From Rhizobium sp. 11515TR (GTDB lineage Bacteria > Pseudomonadota > Alphaproteobacteria > Rhizobiales > Rhizobiaceae), in the NCBI RefSeq assembly GCF_002277895.1, contig NZ_CP022998.1, positions 2,771,501 through 2,835,500 on the forward strand: a DNA stretch of 64,000 nucleotides, written 5' to 3'. Below are positions 36,088-43,245 of the stretch, in pieces. Within the stretch, counting starts at the first letter, position 1. Each line of letters opens with the position of its first letter. The translations under genes were made by a program, and so were the position numbers. The notes under the pieces were generated by a model, which was given only the letters and a program-made list of their open reading frames with translations, made no database searches and was not told the origin of the DNA.

Positions 36088-37278
36088 CTAAATTCTAGAA
36101 ATCGCCGCAGGCGCACAAATCGACTCTATTATCTCGCTTCCACCATTATTACAGCTTATATGTTTTATATGTTTTCTTATAACCAGATCGGCGACTCCAT
36201 TCGCATTCAAGAATTTTTTGTTTTTTGATAGAAAAATCAACATAGTTGCTCTAGGTGCCGCGTATGGATATTTTGTGATTGAATTGATGTCCTTTTGGAG
36301 GTTAGTCTTCACATTTCCAAATATAATGTACTTCTTCAGCAATTGCCCCTCATTTAAAGTGGATAATATCTCAAATTTCTCGAGCTCATTCTCAACAAAA
36401 TACCTAGAAAAATTTGTTAGTGAGGCCGGAGTGTTATGAAGCATATTCAAAGACGCTTTAATAACGGTATCAATTCGTCCACCTTCGTAAGGAAATCTAA
36501 CAGAAAAAGCTTTCAGCTCTTTAAGAAAGTTCTTGGAATCCTTTCTATTTACCGCAGAAATGAGATCCAACGCCCGATAGCGTCGGAAAGAGTTTCTCGT
36601 GAAGTGCTTTGTCTTAGCCGCACTTAAATTAAGACCTATGTTCAGAAGAAGTCTGGAAGCTCTGTGCATTATTTCTTCGAGCTTTGATTTTGACGACCCG
36701 AACAAAACAATGTCGTCAGCCCACCTGATGTAGACCACGTTACTCGCCTTACAAACTTCGATAAATTTCCTATCGAACTCGGTAAGATAAAAATTCGCAA
36801 GTATGCGAGAAGCATCTGAGATGATTTCTTGCGGAATTCCTTTGGATGAGGCGGTGTAACCTTTAATTCGCCTGTCCCAAAATTTTAAAAAATAACCGAG
36901 CAGCGAAACAATTTCACTGTGATCTGGAACAGAGCTGCGAATCTTATCAATCAATGTATTTACATCGATGGTATCATAGAAATTGGCAATGTCGGAAACC
37001 AGGACATAGGTGCCAACCGATTTGTCACTACAGGTTTCAATAAGTAGATCAGTAAGTTGTTGCCAATCACGAAACCATGCCTTCTTCGCGAAAGTATCAC
37101 TAAAATACGGATCGACAAGTTCGTGCTCTACTTCGGCCTCCCCCTCGTTTACGAGATCCTCTAATTTATTCTCTTTTATCGCGTTTGCTGGCACAGTTCG
37201 CCATGCACCATACACACCCGGCAGAGATGTAACTAGATAATCTTGTAACGACAGCACCAGAAGATAGTACACAGCCAT
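36088..37278 (-). CDS. Reverse transcriptase (UG/Abi defence-type), main open frame of a frameshifted gene
   Basis: This 396-residue frame is most of an RNA-directed DNA polymerase. The palm motifs are complete: motif A VSDIANFYDTID (catalytic D96), the GIPQ segment KGIPQEIISDASRILANFYL (147-164), and the YxDD-type box YIRWADDIVLFG with D188 and D189. The pattern fits the solitary defence-linked lineages (UG/Abi, DRT) rather than group II introns or retrons: there is no maturase or endonuclease domain and no recognisable msr/msd. The frame continues open 51 codons upstream without a start codon, to a TGA. The true 5' end lies in another frame at 37404-37526, displaced by an 11-bp duplication. 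With one copy removed the protein is 475 residues. Base composition is far more A+T-rich than the neighbours, a sign of transfer. Confidence 0.85.
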   Translation of the reverse strand: MAVYYLLVLSLQDYLVTSLPGVYGAWRTVPANAIKENKLEDLVNEGEAEVEHELVDPYFSDTFAKKAWFRDWQQLTDLLIETCSDKSVGTYVLVSDIANFYDTIDVNTLIDKIRSSVPDHSEIVSLLGYFLKFWDRRIKGYTASSKGIPQEIISDASRILANFYLTEFDRKFIEVCKASNVVYIRWADDIVLFGSSKSKLEEIMHRASRLLLNIGLNLSAAKTKHFTRNSFRRYRALDLISAVNRKDSKNFLKELKAFSVRFPYEGGRIDTVIKASLNMLHNTPASLTNFSRYFVENELEKFEILSTLNEGQLLKKYIIFGNVKTNLQKDINSITKYPYAAPRATMLIFLSKNKKFLNANGVADLVIRKHIKHISCNNGGSEIIESICAPAAISRI

Positions 37279-37400
37279 ATCTTCCTTCGTCAGTATTGGA
37301 ACAAATCTAGTGCATCCCGCAGACTTCAGATAACCTAGATATCCATGCCCAATACCTGGTATATAGCTATTATTCCCGAGAGATATTACTATATTTTCTG

Positions 37401-37422
37401 TATTTACCTTGTATTTACCTTG
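37401..37422. repeat. Perfect 11-bp tandem duplication that breaks the reverse transcriptase frame
   Basis: TATTTACCTTG occurs twice back to back (37401-37411 and 37412-37422). Eleven is not a multiple of three, so the second copy shifts the reading frame. Deleting one copy joins the 5' segment (37526 down to here) to the main frame without a stop. Confidence 0.95.
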
Positions 37423-37526
37423 ACGTTTTTCAAGTCATCGTCACTAACGATCGGAACAATACTGGATTTAAGTTTTTTCCAAATCGCCCTTGTATTCCTC
37501 TCAGTAACTATGTCTCTCAATTGCAT
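37404..37526 (-). pseudogene. Displaced 5' segment of the reverse transcriptase gene
   Basis: An ATG at 37526, with GAGG six bases upstream, opens a frame of 40 codons (MQLRDIVTERNTRAIWKKLK, then SSIVPIVSDDDLKNVKVNT) that ends at TAA 37404-37406 within the duplicated unit. In the frame of the main gene, the sequence continues as NTENIVISLGNNSYIPGIG and GYLGYLKSAGCTRFVPILTK up to the 37278 methionine. Repairing the duplication therefore restores an N-terminus of 79 residues that the 37278 start lacks. As written, this segment yields only a 40-residue peptide. Confidence 0.75.
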
Positions 37527-37703
37527 ATATAACCTCGAAAGTAAAATTGTTCGCTAATACAATCTGCAAGAGCATTTAAGGATTGGTATATCAACTGTAA
37601 TATCGAACGGACGTACCCAACCGCCTCGCGCGCCAAAGGCAATCAGAAAGTCGCAACTTGGTCGTTGCCAGCTGGTATTACTCTAATCCAACTCCTTGAA
37701 ATT

Positions 37704-37731
37704 CCCACCCAATCCCACCCGTTTCCCACCC
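37704..37731 (-). other. G-quadruplex-prone tract (six GGG runs on the minus strand)
   Basis: On the minus strand GGGTGGG occurs three times, separated by AAAC and ATT, giving six GGG runs in 28 bases. This meets the usual four-run G-quadruplex rule with short loops. It lies 178 bases upstream of the reverse transcriptase ATG, on its coding strand. Confidence 0.6.
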
Positions 37732-37782
37732 TGCCCTGATATTGCCCCTTGCCTTTTTCCACAAACCCTGTCACCCATATAC

Positions 37783-37953
37783 ATGCTCGGGCATTTGCAT
37801 GCCGGTGACTGGACTGATTTGGTGATCCGCTTGCGGCAGGCAGCGGTTGGGTCTTCTGACCCGCGCAGACGTTCTTTCCCCGTACGTGAACTACTCGACT
37901 GGCTTTCGCATGTTGCGGAAGCAAAGCCGTCCGGGTTCATCCGGATAAACTAA
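37783..37953 (+). CDS. Doubtful small frame in the cspA leader
   Basis: A 56-codon frame (MLGHLHAGDWTDLVIRLRQ... ending SGFIRIN) ends 27 bases before cspA. No clear ribosome binding site or family was seen. It may be chance within a structured cold-shock mRNA leader, or a small unrecognised protein. Confidence 0.2.
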   Translation: MLGHLHAGDWTDLVIRLRQAAVGSSDPRRRSFPVRELLDWLSHVAEAKPSGFIRIN

Positions 37954-37980
37954 AGACTGATGGGTAAAGGACTATCCCCC

Positions 37981-38193
37981 ATGGCCACCAAGGGCACCGT
38001 AAAATTCTTCAACCAGGACAAGGGTTTTGGTTTCATCACTCCTGACGGCGGCGCGAAGGACGTTTTCGTTCATATCTCCGCTCTTCAGGCTTCCGGCATC
38101 CAGTCGCTGCGCGAAGGCCAGCAGGTCACCTTCGACACCGAGCCGGATCGCATGGGCAAAGGCCCGAAGGCTGTCAACATCCAGGCTAACTAA
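37981..38193 (+). CDS. cspA: Cold shock protein (CspA family)
   Basis: This 70-residue single-domain nucleic acid chaperone binds single-stranded RNA and DNA. RNP-1 KGFGFITP (residues 14-21) and RNP-2 VFVHISAL (28-35) are intact, and it starts [16 protein letters not shown]. The start at 37981 has AAGGA upstream; an in-frame ATG at 37960 would add seven residues. A long leader precedes it, as in many cold-shock genes, and a strong terminator follows. Confidence 0.95.
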   Translation: MATKGTVKFFNQDKGFGFITPDGGAKDVFVHISALQASGIQSLREGQQVTFDTEPDRMGKGPKAVNIQAN

Positions 38194-38225
38194 GCCTCTG
38201 GTGACTGCCTGAATAAGGTTTCGGA

Positions 38226-38252
38226 CGGCGCGGCGCAAACCGCGCCGTTTTT
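38226..38252 (+). terminator. Rho-independent terminator of cspA
   Basis: CGGCGCGG and CCGCGCCG form a perfect 8-bp stem with a 6-base loop, followed by five Ts, 33 bases after the cspA stop. Confidence 0.85.
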
Positions 38253-38346
38253 AGTTTCTGAGGATAGCACCCTCGCCCTGACGCAAGCCTGGCAATGCCC
38301 TTTACCGCAAGCCCGTTGTCTGCCCCGGAAACATCCAAACATTCCG

Positions 38347-38498
38347 TCATCCTCGGGCTTGACCCGAGGATCCAGGCACAAGCCTCACTGCCTCCTCTGG
38401 TGAAAAGGTATATGCTCGCAAAGCGAAACCAGCACTCTCGTGGATTTAGACGCGTCAACGTGCCTGAGCGTGGATCCTCGGGTCAAGCCCGAGGATGA
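38347..38498. repeat. Pair of inverted 28-bp palindromic repeats (MITE-like)
   Basis: The 28 bases at 38347-38374 occur as an exact inverted copy at 38471-38498. Each copy is itself palindromic (CCTCGGG CTTGA CCCGAGG), and similar TCATCCTCGGGCTTGACCCG units are dispersed in rhizobial genomes. The 96 bases between show no gene. The rest of the 420-base gap between cspA and dusA holds only the cspA terminator and a CTCCCA/TGGGAG hairpin near 38541-38570. Confidence 0.75.
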
Positions 38499-38613
38499 TG
38501 GGTACGAGGTGATCTTTTCAACACCAAATCGCTCCTTAACTCCCAGCCGATCACCCGCTGAGGTGGGAGCGAAAGCTACCCTCGAAGAACGTGGGGGCTT
38601 GAAATACTAACCC

Positions 38614-39627
38614 TCAAGCGCTGACCCGTTCGCGCTCTCCGGCAAAATCCACCGCTGCGAAAGCGGCCGCAATCACCTCCGACCCAGCCCCCGGCTTATT
38701 GGCATCAGTGGAGAGTATCTGCCGATAGCGGCGCGAGCCCGGCAGGCCGGTGAAGAGGCCGACCATGTGCCGCGCGACATGCTGGAGGCGGCCACCGCTG
38801 GCAATGTGGCGCTCCACATAAACCATCATCCGGTCGCGCAGCCCGTTCCAGTCGGCCTCGACGGCCGGTTCGCCAAAGAAGCGATGGTCGACGTCAGCGA
38901 GAATGGCGGCATTCTGATAGGCGGCGCGGCCGAGCATGACGCCGTCGACATGGGCCAAATGCGCCTCGGCCTGATCCAGCGTCTGGATGCCGCCATTGAT
39001 GCCGATGAACACGTCGGGCCAACGGCTCTTCATGCGGTAGACGATATCGTAGTCCAGCGGCGGTATTTCGCGATTTTCCTTTGGCGACAGGCCCTTTAGC
39101 CAAGCCTTGCGCGCATGAATCCAGATCGCATCGGCTCCGGCATCGAGCACGCGCGTCATCAGTTCGGGCAGCGCCTCTTCCGGCTCCTGCTCATCGACGC
39201 CGATGCGGCACTTCACCGTGACGGGTGCCTTCGAGACCGCCTTCATCGCCGCAATGCAGGATGCGACCGTCTCCGGCGTCAGCATCAGGCAGGCGCCGAA
39301 GGTGCCGGACTGCACGCGATCGGACGGACAGCCGACATTGAGATTGATCTCGTCATAATGATACGCCTCGGCAATCCGCAAAGCCTCGGCAAGCTTGGCC
39401 GGATCGGAACCGCCGAGCTGCAGCGCGACAGGATGTTCGGCGGCATCATGCCCGAGCAACCGGTCTCGCGGCCCGTGAATGATCGCATCGGCCACCACCA
39501 TCTCGGTATAGAGAAGCGCATGCCGGCTGATCTGCCGGTGCAGATATCTGCAATGCCGATCCGTCCAGTCGATCATGGGGGCGACCGCAAAGATCTTGCG
39601 GCCAGTTTTCAGTGCGTCGCTATACAT
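38614..39627 (-). CDS. dusA: tRNA-dihydrouridine synthase A
   Basis: This 337-residue flavoenzyme reduces uridine to dihydrouridine in the tRNA D-loop. Features: IFAVAPMIDWTDRHCRYLHR, ALLYTEMVVADAIIHG, and INLNVGCPSDRVQSGTFGACLM, in which the second Cys is the catalytic acid. The flavin-binding IGINGGIQTLDQA and DGVMLGRAAYQNA follow. The DusA subgroup is indicated by the PMIDWTDRH start and the C-terminal extension. The start is taken at 39627 (MYSDALKTGRK); a longer in-frame start exists but lacks support. Confidence 0.94.
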   Translation of the reverse strand: MYSDALKTGRKIFAVAPMIDWTDRHCRYLHRQISRHALLYTEMVVADAIIHGPRDRLLGHDAAEHPVALQLGGSDPAKLAEALRIAEAYHYDEINLNVGCPSDRVQSGTFGACLMLTPETVASCIAAMKAVSKAPVTVKCRIGVDEQEPEEALPELMTRVLDAGADAIWIHARKAWLKGLSPKENREIPPLDYDIVYRMKSRWPDVFIGINGGIQTLDQAEAHLAHVDGVMLGRAAYQNAAILADVDHRFFGEPAVEADWNGLRDRMMVYVERHIASGGRLQHVARHMVGLFTGLPGSRRYRQILSTDANKPGAGSEVIAAAFAAVDFAGERERVSA

Positions 39628-39766
39628 AGGAAACCTTTCTGATCGGCGATCTACACCAAATCCCTCAAAAACGCCAGTTTTCGCGGCTGTAACAATAATG
39701 CTAGCTTGCTCGACGGAGTCGGACGGCAGCAGCCCTCTGAAAAAGATGAAAGTTTCGAAAGCGCAT

Positions 39767-40462
39767 ATGAACGCCCCACTAACGACAGTCATTCCGCCAC
39801 CCGCCCCTGTCCTTCTGCCGATCGAAGGTGAGACCGAGTTTTTCCCCGTGCGTCGCGTCTATTGTGTTGGCCGCAACTATGCCGACCACGCCATCGAGAT
39901 GGGTCATGACCCTACCCGCGAACCGCCTTTCTTCTTCCAGAAGAACCCGGACAATCTGCTTGTCTCGAGCGATTTCCCCTATCCTTCGCTGTCAGCGGAC
40001 GTGCACCACGAAGTGGAACTTGTCGTGGCGTTGCGCGGCGGTGGCGCGAACATCCCGGTCGAACAGGCCCTGGATTGCGTCTATGGCTATGGCGTCGGCA
40101 TCGATTTCACCCGCCGTGACCTGCAGGGTGAGGCCAAGAAACTCGGCCGCCCCTGGGAAATCGGCAAGGCCTTCGACCACTCGGCTCCCGTTTCCGCATT
40201 GGCTCCGGCCACCCGCGTCGGCCATCCCGACAAGGGCGGCATCTGGCTGATGCGCAATGGCGAGGCCGCACAAAGAGGCGACCTTTCGCAGATGATTTGG
40301 AAAGTGCCTGAGATCATCGCCGAGCTTTCCAAGCTCTTCACGCTGGCACCAGGCGATATCATCATGACCGGTACGCCGGCCGGCGTCGGCCCTGTCGCGC
40401 GCGGTGACCGGATCAGCTGCGCCGTCGATGGCGTCGCCAATCTTGTCCTGAACGTCGTCTGA
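39767..40462 (+). CDS. Fumarylacetoacetate hydrolase family protein
   Basis: This 231-residue cytoplasmic enzyme belongs to the FAH superfamily, which includes fumarylpyruvate hydrolases and acylpyruvases. It has the expected VYCVGRNYADHAIEMG, FFFQKNPDNLLV, the metal-binding VHHEVELVVAL and YGVGIDFTRRDLQ, and the C-terminal DIIMTGTPAGVGPVARGD. The length of about 230 fits the single-domain acylpyruvase/maleylpyruvate type. It precedes the carbonic anhydrase-like gene by 16 bases. The actual substrate is unknown. Confidence 0.92.
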   Translation: MNAPLTTVIPPPAPVLLPIEGETEFFPVRRVYCVGRNYADHAIEMGHDPTREPPFFFQKNPDNLLVSSDFPYPSLSADVHHEVELVVALRGGGANIPVEQALDCVYGYGVGIDFTRRDLQGEAKKLGRPWEIGKAFDHSAPVSALAPATRVGHPDKGGIWLMRNGEAAQRGDLSQMIWKVPEIIAELSKLFTLAPGDIIMTGTPAGVGPVARGDRISCAVDGVANLVLNVV

Positions 40463-40478
40463 TCGAGGAGGATCGACC

Positions 40479-41009
40479 ATGCCGCTCTATGCCCTCGCCG
40501 GCCTGACACCGAAAACGCCCGGTCCGGATCGATACTGGATCGCGCCGGATGCAAGCGTGATCGGCAAGGTCGAGATCGGCGAGGATGTCGGCATCTGGTT
40601 CGGCTCGGTCCTGCGCGGCGACAATGAACTGATCGCCATAGGCAAGGCGACGAATATTCAGGAAGGCACCATGATCCACACCGATCCTGCCTTTCCTGTT
40701 TCGATTGGCGAAGGCTGCACTATCGGCCATCATGCCATCATTCACGGCTGCACCATCGGCAACAACTCCTTGATCGGCATGGGCGCAACGATCCTGAACG
40801 GCGCGAAGATCGGCAATAATTGCCTCGTCGGCGCCAATGCGCTCGTCACCGAAGGCAAGGAATTTCCGGATGGCTCGCTGATCGTCGGCGCACCGGCAAG
40901 AGCCATCCGCACCCTGGACGAAACCGCTATCGAAGGCCTGCGCCGTTCAGCCCAGCATTACGTCGCCAACTGGCAGCGCTTCGCGCGTGATCTTAAAAGA
41001 TTAGATTAG
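40479..41009 (+). CDS. Gamma-carbonic-anhydrase family hexapeptide protein
   Basis: This 176-residue protein forms a left-handed beta-helix trimer, shown by repeats such as VIGKVEIGEDVGIWFGSVLR. Three histidines at positions expected for the zinc site are H67 (GTMIHTDP), H84 and H89 (IGHHAIIHG). The C-terminal helix is rich in charged residues. Activity as a carbonic anhydrase is not certain; many members (YrdA/PaaY type) act on other substrates. GAGGAGGATC precedes the ATG. It is probably co-transcribed with the FAH gene. Confidence 0.92.
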   Translation: MPLYALAGLTPKTPGPDRYWIAPDASVIGKVEIGEDVGIWFGSVLRGDNELIAIGKATNIQEGTMIHTDPAFPVSIGEGCTIGHHAIIHGCTIGNNSLIGMGATILNGAKIGNNCLVGANALVTEGKEFPDGSLIVGAPARAIRTLDETAIEGLRRSAQHYVANWQRFARDLKRLD

Positions 41010-41060
41010 GATATTCTTATAAATAATTGACAGGGCACGGAATGCGGTGCGGCCCGTGGC

Positions 41061-41459
41061 TCAAGCCGCGCAATTGGCGCAATGACCGCGAATTTCGATG
41101 GTCGACTTTTCCGCCTTGAATTTCTGCGATTTCAGCCAGTTCATCAGCCGATGGTCCACCTCGTGATCGTGGAACTCAATCACCTGGCCGCAGCTTTCGC
41201 AGATCGCGAAGGCGACGAGGCCGTGGCTATGGCAATCCTCATGCGGATGGGCGCAGGCGACGAAGGAGTTGATGCTCTCGAGCCGATGCACGACGCCATA
41301 TTCCAGCAGCTTATCGAGCGCCCGATAAACCTGCAGCGGCGCGCGAAAACCCTGGTCGCGCAGCTTGTCGAGAATGGTATAGGCGCTGAGCGGCGCTTCC
41401 GCCTTGGTCAGAATATCGAAAACGAGGGACTGGTTCTTGGTGAGCATCGGAGTGGTCAT
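41061..41459 (-). CDS. zur: Zinc-responsive Fur-family repressor
   Basis: This 132-residue protein is a Fur-family regulator of the Zur type. The winged helix contains YTILDKLRDQGFRAPLQVYRAL. Structural zinc cysteines are C87/C90 (ICESCGQ) and C127/C130 (HCANC). The ligand-sensing histidines appear in ACAHPHEDCHSHG and FHDHEVDH. Its ATG overlaps the end of znuB, so it is the last gene of the znuC-znuB-zur transcript. It should repress zinc uptake when zinc is plentiful, through the palindromes at 43185-43221 and 44270-44284. Confidence 0.94.
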   Translation of the reverse strand: MTTPMLTKNQSLVFDILTKAEAPLSAYTILDKLRDQGFRAPLQVYRALDKLLEYGVVHRLESINSFVACAHPHEDCHSHGLVAFAICESCGQVIEFHDHEVDHRLMNWLKSQKFKAEKSTIEIRGHCANCAA

Positions 41460-42283
41460 GACGACTGTCCTCTCTGTTGCGCCGCTGGCGTGCCGCTCCT
41501 GCGAACGAGGGGCAGCAGACTGACGATAAATAGAACGAGCGCCGCAACCACGATCGACGGGCCGGACGGCGTGTCATAGCGCAGCGACCCGAAAAGCCCG
41601 CCGACAACGGCGATGGCGCCGAGCAATGAGGCGAAAAACGCCATCGTTTCCGGAGTGGCGGCAAAGCGGCGCGCCGTGGCCGCGGGAATAATCAGCAGCG
41701 CGGTGATAAGCAAAATGCCGACGATCTTCATGGCGATCGCGATCACCACGGCCATCAGCAGCATGAAGAACAGCCTTGCACGCTCTGGCCGCAGACCTTC
41801 AGCCTCGGCGAGTTCGGGATTGACGGTCGAAGCCAGCAACGGCCGCCAGAGCCAGGCAATCGCCGCAAGAACGAGGATGCCGCCGCCCCAGATCACCGCG
41901 ATATCGGACCGGCTGACGGCCAGAATGTCGCCGAAGAGGAAGGCGATGAGATCGATCCGCACCCAACTCATGAAGGCGACGATGACAAGGCCGATGGCCA
42001 GTGTCGCATGCGAGAGAATGCCGAGCAGCGCATCCGCCGAGAGCGCCTGCCGCCGCTGCAGGAACAGCAGTAGGATCGAGACGAGAGCTGCAACCGCGAA
42101 GACGGAGAGCGTCAGATTGAGCTGAAAAAGTAGCGAGAGGGCGACGCCGAGCAGGGCGGAATGCGAGATTGTATCGCCGAAATAGGCCATACGTCGCCAG
42201 ACGATGAAGCAGCCGAGCGGTCCGGTCGTCAGCGCCAGCCCGACGCCGGCAACGACGGCGCGCAGGAAGAAATCGTCAAACAT
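41456..42283 (-). CDS. znuB: High-affinity zinc ABC transporter permease
   Basis: This 275-residue inner-membrane protein belongs to the ABC-3 metal transporter family. It has about eight helices and the family sequence LTTGPLGCFIVWRRMAYFGD with TISHSALLGVALSLLF. Later LLITALLIIPAATARR is conserved. The start at 42283 (MFDDFFLRAVV) is chosen over a His/Met-rich upstream extension that is really the znuC 3' end in another frame. It overlaps znuC by 8 bases and zur by 4. Confidence 0.94.
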   Translation of the reverse strand: MFDDFFLRAVVAGVGLALTTGPLGCFIVWRRMAYFGDTISHSALLGVALSLLFQLNLTLSVFAVAALVSILLLFLQRRQALSADALLGILSHATLAIGLVIVAFMSWVRIDLIAFLFGDILAVSRSDIAVIWGGGILVLAAIAWLWRPLLASTVNPELAEAEGLRPERARLFFMLLMAVVIAIAMKIVGILLITALLIIPAATARRFAATPETMAFFASLLGAIAVVGGLFGSLRYDTPSGPSIVVAALVLFIVSLLPLVRRSGTPAAQQRGQSS

Positions 42284-43145
42284 GACGCTCTCCCTCGGCA
42301 TGGTCATGATGATGATCATCGTGATCGCTATGCTCATGACGGTGATGGCCATCATCGGCATGGCAATGGTCCGTAATCGAACCGTCCGCATGCTGCACAC
42401 GACCATCCGGCAGATGCGTATGGTCGTGATGGTGGCTGTAGATCGCTAGGGATTGTGCCGCCCGCGTACCGAACAGCTTCACATATTCCGGGCTCTGGCT
42501 GACGGTCTGCGGCGTACCGCGGCAGCAGACATGGCCGTTCAGGCAAACCACCGTATCCGTCGCCGCCATCACGACATGCAGATCATGCGAAATCAGCAGA
42601 ATACCGCAGCCTTGCGAATTGCGGATCGATTTGATGAGATCGTAAAGCGCGATCTCACCGTTGAAATCCACGCCCTGCACGGGCTCGTCCAGCACAAGCA
42701 GATCGGGCTTGCGGGCGATGGCGCGCGCCAACAGCGCCCGCTGGAATTCGCCGCCGGAAAGATGCTGCACCTCGGCCTTGGCAAGATGCGCGATGCCGAC
42801 AGCTTCCAGCGCCGCGATCAGCTCACGCTCCGGCAAAGATCCCGTCAGCGTCATCAACCGCTGCACGCTGAGCGGCAAGGTCCAATCGATGGCAAGCTTC
42901 TGCGGGACATAGCCGACCTTCAGATTGGCAATGCGCTCCACACGCCCTTCGTCCGGCTTCAGCACGCCGATCGCCGTCTTGGCGCTGGTCGATTTGCCGG
43001 AACCGTTGGGGCCGATCAGGGTAACGATCTCGCCCCGGCTCACGGAAAAATCGACGCCGCGCACCAGCCAGCGGCCGCCGCGGCGGACGCCGACATCATG
43101 GAGCGACACCAGCGGCCGGCTCTTGCTGTCGAGGGAAGAAAGCAT
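42276..43145 (-). CDS. znuC: High-affinity zinc ABC transporter ATP-binding protein with His-rich tail
   Basis: This 289-residue ATPase has Walker A GPNGSGKST (45-53), signature LSGGEFQRALLARAI (from 129), Walker B LLVLDEP and the H-loop ISHDLH. The last 50 residues (about 237-289) form a tail with about 18 histidines (clusters HHHDHTH, HRHEHSDHDDHHHDH) that may buffer or sense zinc. The start at 43145 has GGAAATTT before it. It is first in the znuC-znuB-zur operon and divergent from znuA across 100 bases containing two Zur-box-like palindromes. Confidence 0.94.
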   Translation of the reverse strand: MLSSLDSKSRPLVSLHDVGVRRGGRWLVRGVDFSVSRGEIVTLIGPNGSGKSTSAKTAIGVLKPDEGRVERIANLKVGYVPQKLAIDWTLPLSVQRLMTLTGSLPERELIAALEAVGIAHLAKAEVQHLSGGEFQRALLARAIARKPDLLVLDEPVQGVDFNGEIALYDLIKSIRNSQGCGILLISHDLHVVMAATDTVVCLNGHVCCRGTPQTVSQSPEYVKLFGTRAAQSLAIYSHHHDHTHLPDGRVQHADGSITDHCHADDGHHRHEHSDHDDHHHDHAEGERHV

Positions 43146-43184
43146 GAAATTTCCAATTGCGCTATTGCGCCATGCTATCGCACA

Positions 43185-43221
43185 CGTTATAGCATAACGC
43201 AATTGATGTAATAACATAACA
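43185..43221. promoter_or_regulatory. Two Zur-box-like palindromes in the znuC/znuA intergenic region
   Basis: Site 1 is CGTTAT-AGC-ATAACG (43185-43199), a perfect 6-3-6 palindrome. Site 2 is TGTAAT-AAC-ATAACA (43207-43221) with one mismatch. Both have the layout of alphaproteobacterial Zur boxes (TGTTATNNNATAACA-like). They lie between divergent zinc transport genes, where they can control both promoters. Confidence 0.75.
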
Positions 43222-43245
43222 GACCCATTCAAGGGCATTTCTGGC

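Larger units (their letters stand above)
37527..37980. other. Non-coding stretch between the reverse transcriptase and cspA
   Basis: These 454 bases hold the promoter of the reverse transcriptase, a G-quadruplex-prone tract (37704-37731), the long leader of cspA and one doubtful small frame (37783-37953). Composition changes from A+T-rich to GC-rich around 37620, probably one boundary of the acquired segment. No integrase, transposase or tRNA is present. A non-coding RNA partner for the reverse transcriptase could lie here, but none was recognised. Confidence 0.45.

Noticed and set aside
35972..37650. Retron or group II intron
   Set aside because: No inverted msr/msd-like repeats flank the gene and the protein lacks maturase and endonuclease domains. 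The motifs fit defence-type solitary reverse transcriptases better.
37643..37924. Minus-strand frame of 93 codons upstream of the reverse transcriptase as a possible partner gene
   Set aside because: It overlaps the G-rich tract and the cspA leader, has no ribosome site or domain, and lies in GC-rich DNA outside the A+T-rich island.
37783..37953. Small frame before cspA as an established protein gene
   Set aside because: No ribosome binding site or family match is visible. It is listed only as a low-confidence feature.
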